From positions 78,835 to 142,834 of the forward strand of contig NZ_FMUX01000019.1 in NCBI RefSeq assembly GCF_900101345.1: a stretch of 64,000 nucleotides of DNA. The letters run 5' to 3'. The translations under genes and the position numbers were made by a program. How positions within the stretch are numbered: position 1 is the first letter of the stretch; the number at the start of each line of letters is the position of its first letter. This document shows, piece after piece, positions 60,070-64,000 of the stretch. This DNA comes from Desulfoluna spongiiphila (GTDB lineage Bacteria > Desulfobacterota > Desulfobacteria > Desulfobacterales > Desulfolunaceae). Below the pieces are notes generated by a model. That model worked only from the letters and a program-made list of their open reading frames with translations, searched no databases and had not been told where the DNA came from.

Positions 60070-62304
60070 ATGAAGCGATACAAGGAGCTGAAAGAGGAGA
60101 TTCTTAAAGCGGGCCGTGACTTCAGGGCCCTTTTTTCCAAAGCGGGCGAGGCCATGCCGGTGGTCGAAGGGACCTTTGATCGGTGGGAGAAGACCCTGGA
60201 CGGCATTGACCGCCAGATAGAGGACGAAAGTTTTCGCGTGGCCGTGGTGGGGCCCATCAAGTCGGGCAAGAGTACCTTTGTGAATTCGTTGTTCAAGGGG
60301 GATTACCTTAAGCGGGGAGCCGGGGTGGTGACCTCCATCGTCACCCGCATCCATTACGGGGAGACCCTGGCCTCGGAGCTCACGTTTAAGAGTTGGGACG
60401 AGATCAACCGGGAGATCGCCCACGCCGCAGAGCTTTTGCCGGGCATGGACCTGACGGTGGGGGAGACCCCCTTTGACCTGCGCAAGGAGGGGCACCGCGC
60501 CGAACTTGCTGCCGGTCTGGAAGGCCTTTCCAGGGACCTTCTCATCACCGAGGACGCCCGCAACGTCCACACGGTGCTCCTCTCCTCGTATTTGAAGGGG
60601 TATAGTCGCATGGAGGGCCTGATCCGCCCCGATGCGGTGACCCGGCGCTTTGAGGGGGATGATTTTGCCTCCCATCGGGACTACTCCGGCGACGAGGTAT
60701 TGGCCGTCTACCTCAAAGATGTGTGCCTCACCATCGATACCGTTTCCTGGGACCCTTCAGTAGAGATCGCCGATTGTCAAGGGAGCGACTCCCCCAATCC
60801 CCTCCACCTCTCCATGATCCAGGATTATCTGGTTTATGCGGACCTGTTGGTGTACGTCATCAGCTCCCGTACCGGCTTACGTCGGGCGGATATTCGGTTT
60901 CTGACCATGATCCGGGAGATGGGCATCGCCGAGAACACCACCTTTGTGGTGAACTGTGATTTCTCCGAGCATGAGTCCATGGAGAACATGGAGGCCATTG
61001 TTGCCAAGATCACCGAAGAGCTCTCCCTGTTGATCCCCGAACCTGAAGTCCACACCGTCTCCGCCCTGTATCAGCTCCTGACCTCCCTGGAAAAGAGCCT
61101 GGGCCAGAGGGATCGCATGCGCCTGGAGCAGTGGCGTCTGGACGAGGCTTTCAGCAACGCCTCGGTTACGGGCATGGCCGGGTTCATCAAGGCCCTGGAG
61201 GAGAAGCTCACCCTCCAGAAATATTTTATTGCGCTAAACAACCATGCCGAACGCCAGATGGTCATCGCAAGCGGGGTGCAGCAGTGGATCAACCTCAACC
61301 GGGAGATTCTTTCCCGGGATCGCGACAGCGCCTCTCGCCTTGTGTCGGGCCTGACCCATCAGCAGGAAAAGATGACCCATGTCAAAACCATGATCCGCAG
61401 CACCCTGGACGGTGCCTTGAAAAAAGTGAAGGGCGATCTCTCCGACCGGGTGGACCGCTTTTTCGATGCGTCCCGGGGGCAGGTGGTGACCGATATCATG
61501 ACCCACATCCGGCAGTACGCGCCGGACTACGAATCCTATGTCACGGACGATGAGGATGAGGACGCCTTTATCCGGGCCATGGGGGCCGTGCACCGGGATT
61601 TTCGGCAGGGCGTTGACCTGCTTCTGGCCGAGGAGATCACCCCCCGGATCATCGGTCTTGCAAAGGAGCTGGAAGAGGGCCTGGTGGCCGATCTGGACAA
61701 CATCACCGCGCCGTACGGCCTGATGATCAACGACACCCTTGGGGATTATCGCCTGGCCGTGGAAGAGCTGGGCCTCACCCTGGGGGAGTCTGTTCCCCAC
61801 AGCCTGCCCACCATGGACCTCGAAACGGCCCGCAAGATGGCGGGCATCCATTTTCCGTCGGTGGCAACCGTTCTGGATTACTCCCTGCGGGTGCGGGCCG
61901 AAGCCATGGTGCGGTTCGGAGCCTACACGGTTATTAATTTTGTCCGGCACCTGATGAAAAAGACCCGGAAGGACCGATCGGAACTTTGCGCAAAGGCCCT
62001 TGCCGACGGCATGAACCGCACCCGCAAAGAGGCCCTGGAGTCCATGGGACAGCATCTTCGGAGCTACAAAGAGAACCTCAAGGACCGGTACCTCTACAAG
62101 CTGGCCGATGCCCTGGCCGACCAGCTCTTTGAACGGCATGCCGAAGGGTTCCATGCCTATATCGGCCAGCTGGATGAGCTGACCCGCCGCATCGAAGAGA
62201 CGGGCAAAGACAAAGAGACGGTCTTAGGGGCCCTGGACGCGATGGAAAAGGATGCGATCCGCCTCTTCAGGCAGGTGGATCAAGTTAAAATGATGGTGGC
62301 CTAA
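60070..62304 (+). CDS. Dynamin-family GTPase
   Basis: 744 residues. The N-terminal GTPase domain has the P-loop VVGPIKSGKSTFVNSLF near residue 60, a switch-I threonine in VVTSIVTRIHYG near 87, a DxxG motif reading EIADCQGSD near 238, and a G4 motif reading VNCDF near 298 in place of TKxD. A predominantly helical region with heptad-like spacing follows (about 375-740), as in dynamin stalks; a short hydrophobic segment near 620-640 could touch membrane. Preceding TAAGG favours ATG 60070 over ATG 60052. Bacterial dynamin-like proteins often come in adjacent pairs; here it is alone, bordered by repeats. Membrane remodelling or stress protection is inferred from the family. Confidence 0.82.
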   Translation: MKRYKELKEEILKAGRDFRALFSKAGEAMPVVEGTFDRWEKTLDGIDRQIEDESFRVAVVGPIKSGKSTFVNSLFKGDYLKRGAGVVTSIVTRIHYGETLASELTFKSWDEINREIAHAAELLPGMDLTVGETPFDLRKEGHRAELAAGLEGLSRDLLITEDARNVHTVLLSSYLKGYSRMEGLIRPDAVTRRFEGDDFASHRDYSGDEVLAVYLKDVCLTIDTVSWDPSVEIADCQGSDSPNPLHLSMIQDYLVYADLLVYVISSRTGLRRADIRFLTMIREMGIAENTTFVVNCDFSEHESMENMEAIVAKITEELSLLIPEPEVHTVSALYQLLTSLEKSLGQRDRMRLEQWRLDEAFSNASVTGMAGFIKALEEKLTLQKYFIALNNHAERQMVIASGVQQWINLNREILSRDRDSASRLVSGLTHQQEKMTHVKTMIRSTLDGALKKVKGDLSDRVDRFFDASRGQVVTDIMTHIRQYAPDYESYVTDDEDEDAFIRAMGAVHRDFRQGVDLLLAEEITPRIIGLAKELEEGLVADLDNITAPYGLMINDTLGDYRLAVEELGLTLGESVPHSLPTMDLETARKMAGIHFPSVATVLDYSLRVRAEAMVRFGAYTVINFVRHLMKKTRKDRSELCAKALADGMNRTRKEALESMGQHLRSYKENLKDRYLYKLADALADQLFERHAEGFHAYIGQLDELTRRIEETGKDKETVLGALDAMEKDAIRLFRQVDQVKMMVA

Positions 62305-62317
62305 GAGCTAAAAGCAG

Positions 62318-62839
62318 GCCTCCGGCGGCAAGGGTGGCGAAGCCACGGTAGGCAAAAAACACCTTGAAAGCAGGTTGCGAATGCGTTTTGCCGGCCTTAG
62401 TCATCGTTTCGGCCAGGACCATAAAAACCGCGAATTACCTGTGGTCGCCATACTACAGACGGAACATGTCATTCCGGGCATGGGTCCCCGGTCACTTGAC
62501 GATACGAAAGGTGGCAAGTGCCGGATAGCAATACGGTACAACCGGCCCCTTTTCCCGGGCAGCCGGGGAAGACGAGGAGGTGCGAAGGGCGTCACACTCT
62601 GTACCGTCTTTCCCGCGAAGGCGGGAACCCATGTTGGTTATGGAATACTGCCGGGCTTCATGATGCGGGTGGTGCGATAAACGTGAAGGTGGCCTTAACG
62701 ATGATCAAGGCCGTTTTGCCCTTCGTTCCTCGGGGCAAATCACATCCGTCTTTGATCCAAAGATAATTCTGGACTCATTTGTTAAAACCTGTTTATCAAA
62801 CTTTTCAAAAGTTTGGCCCCCGGCAGGGCCGCCGGAGGC
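62318..62839 (-). repeat. Interspersed composite repeat, copy 6, with an internal insertion
   Basis: Begins with GCCTCCGGCGGC 13 bases after the GTPase stop and ends with GCCGCCGGAGGC. The palindromic part TTTGCC...GGGGCAAAT is split by about 300 bases (roughly 62393-62720) not seen in other copies. That insert itself contains TTTCCCGCGAAGGCGGGAAC, a hairpin type widespread in bacterial intergenic DNA. The AAACTTTTCAAAAGTTT palindrome lies near 62798. Fills the 568-base gap 62305-62872, with no gene in it. Confidence 0.82.
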
Positions 62840-62872
62840 ATTTTTTTTAAATTTTAAGGAGTATGAATCGAC

Positions 62873-63370
62873 GTGTCTTTGGTTTTTCGTAATGCGCAGT
62901 TGAGTGATGTGGACGTGTGTCATCGTATCGAGTCCTCGCGGTACCCGGAAGATGAAGCCGCGAGCCGGGGAAATATTGAAAAACGGATTGCCGCCTTTGC
63001 CGAAGGGTTTCTTGTGGCCGAACGTAAGGGGGAGGTCATCGGGTTTGTGAACGGCGGGGCCACCTCCAATGTGGATCTGGCCGATGAGGAGATCAAGGCG
63101 ATGATCGGCCACGATCCCCAAGGGGAAAATCTGGTGATCATGTCCGTGGTGGTGGATGAGGCCGTGGCCGGAACCGGGGTTGCCGGGCGGCTCATGAAAG
63201 CCTATGTGGAAAAGGCCTGGGCCCAGGGACGCAAAGGGATTTTTCTCCTCTGCAAGACCCACCTGATTCCCTTTTATGAAAAATTTGGCTTTCAGTGGGT
63301 CTGCAAATCAAACTCCACCCACGGCGGTGCCGAGTGGCACGAGATGGCGGCACAACTGCCCGGAAGCTAA
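62873..63370 (+). CDS. GNAT-family N-acetyltransferase
   Basis: 165 residues, single acetyltransferase domain. LVFRNAQLSDVDVCHRIE near 3 is the usual first strand and helix. FLVAERKGEVIGFVNGG near 46 gives strands 2-4, and the acetyl-CoA loop is VVVDEAVAGTGVAGRLM near 98, followed by LLCKTHLIPFYEKFGFQ near 125. The FYEKFGF close and the arrangement recall arylalkylamine N-acetyltransferase-like members. Start is GTG 62873, with AAGGAG about 11 bases upstream; a nearer ATG is out of frame. It is an isolated gene flanked by repeats on both sides. The acceptor substrate is unknown. Confidence 0.87.
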   Translation: MSLVFRNAQLSDVDVCHRIESSRYPEDEAASRGNIEKRIAAFAEGFLVAERKGEVIGFVNGGATSNVDLADEEIKAMIGHDPQGENLVIMSVVVDEAVAGTGVAGRLMKAYVEKAWAQGRKGIFLLCKTHLIPFYEKFGFQWVCKSNSTHGGAEWHEMAAQLPGS

Positions 63371-63381
63371 AGAAAGGAAGT

Positions 63382-63730
63382 GCCTCCGGCGGCCCTGTCG
63401 GGGGCTAAACTTTCAAAAAGTTTAACAAATAGGTCTTAAAAAATCATTTCAGATGAAGCCTCTTTTAAAGGCAGATGTGATTTGCCCCGAGAAACGAGGG
63501 GGCAAAGCGCATCCGCAACCTGCTTCTTGTCGCCGGAGTTATTCCTGTTGGTGTCAAATGAATTCGAAATGCCTGTTATCGTGTTTCCAGAAGAATGAAA
63601 TAGGCCTCTCCTGCTAAAACGGCTGCCACATGTCACACACCACGCGAATGCCCCGAAATTGTGTGTAAAACGACTGCCTTCATGCATTCGCCATAAGGTT
63701 TCAAGGTGCCCCCACCTTGCCGCCGGAGGC
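63382..63730 (+). repeat. Interspersed composite repeat, copy 7, interrupted by the inverted 167-base module
   Basis: GCCTCCGGCGGCCC at 63382, then AAAAAGTTTAACAAATAGG, GATGTGATTTGCCCCGAG and GGGGGCAAAGCGCATCCGC. After CCTGCTT (about 63527) the expected TTTCAAGGTG continuation is displaced: about 170 foreign bases intervene and the repeat resumes at about 63698, ending GCCGCCGGAGGC at 63730. This gives a before-and-after view of an insertion event. Confidence 0.85.
63531..63697 (-). repeat. Inverted copy of the chemoreceptor 3'-end module
   Basis: The reverse complement matches 36402-36568 without gaps (about 15 differences in 167 bases). It contains the equivalent of the last chemoreceptor codons, but no receptor gene is attached: the sequence sits inside repeat copy 7. 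Confidence 0.9.
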
Positions 63731-63745
63731 AGCCAGGTTAAAGAT

Positions 63746-64000
63746 GCCTCCGGCGGCCCTGCCGGGAGCTAAACTTTTAAAAAGTTTAATAAACAGGTTT
63801 TAAAAACAGATTCGGCTTAATCTGAATCAATAGCGAATGTGATTTTCCCTGAGGAACGAAGGGGAAAGCGCATTCGCAACTGCTTTCGAGGTGGCACACC
63901 TCGCCGCCGGAGGCATTGCTTTTGTTTTTTCCTGAGCCCTCTTGACCCTGTGATTCATCCGAACTTTAACCATAGAAGGCATTGCTTTTGTTTTTTCCTG
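63746..64000 (+). repeat. Interspersed composite repeat, copy 8, running off the window
   Basis: Same order and orientation as copy 3 at 52675: GCCTCCGGCGGCCC, AAAAAGTTTAATAAACAGG, CCCTGAGGAACGAAGGGG, GGTGGCACACCTCGCCGCC and GAGCCCTCTTGACCCTGTG. Near the end, GGCATTGCTTTTGTTTTTTC occurs twice (about 63912 and 63978), so a second unit may start at the window edge. No gene is seen from 63371 to 64000. Confidence 0.82.

Noticed and set aside
62393..62720. Insert in repeat copy 6 considered as an insertion sequence
   Set aside because: No transposase-like frame or clear terminal inverted repeats; it carries only a common TTTCCCGCGAAGGCGGGAAC-type hairpin.

Overview
The window is GC-rich bacterial chromosome from a Gram-negative organism. 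It has RecBCD, lipoproteins, a TolQ/ExbB-type motor, SurA-like periplasmic proteins and a methyl-accepting chemotaxis protein. The order mfd, two SurA-N-domain proteins, RodZ-like protein, a two-subunit glycyl-tRNA synthetase and a fused ADP-forming acyl-CoA synthetase suggest a Desulfobacterota-type (deltaproteobacterial, perhaps sulfate-reducing) anaerobe. That placement is an inference from gene content; there is no rRNA to test it, and I saw no tRNA, rRNA, CRISPR array or transposase gene.

Layout: 1-5152 is a BMP-family purine/nucleoside ABC transporter operon (binding protein, two permeases, double ATPase) with xanthine phosphoribosyltransferase inside it. 5460-7807 holds a globin-coupled diguanylate cyclase and a polysaccharide deacetylase. 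A structured 0.7-kb gap precedes guaB and dnaE. 13951-21721, on the minus strand, is a six-gene unit: ExbB/TolQ-like, ExbD/TolR-like, a proline-rich TolA/TonB-like protein, then three large exported proteins of no family I recognise. It is the best candidate here for an undescribed system. 22061-31535 carries recC, recB and recD, with a convergent CheX-like gene and a repeat between recB and recD. 32154-36466 holds a ThDP enzyme, a dienelactone hydrolase and a chemoreceptor. 37059-40899 (minus) holds acyl-CoA genes. 41238-49123 has a lipoprotein, ugd, mfd, two SurA-like proteins and a RodZ-like gene broken at a run of ten T. 49394-52620 is mgtE, recO and a GHMP kinase. 53337-59669 is glyQS, a small protein, a nucleoside phosphorylase and a divergent NAD-type DNA ligase. 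60070-63370 has a dynamin-like GTPase and a GNAT acetyltransferase.

From about 28.8 kb onward, many intergenic gaps are filled by one family of composite palindromic repeats in either orientation. A 167-base module of this repeat landscape forms the 3' end of the chemoreceptor gene and recurs, inverted, inside another repeat at 63.5 kb. The ligase gene also ends inside a repeat.

Coordinates and motifs were read by eye. Family names rest on remembered family motifs, not on a database search.
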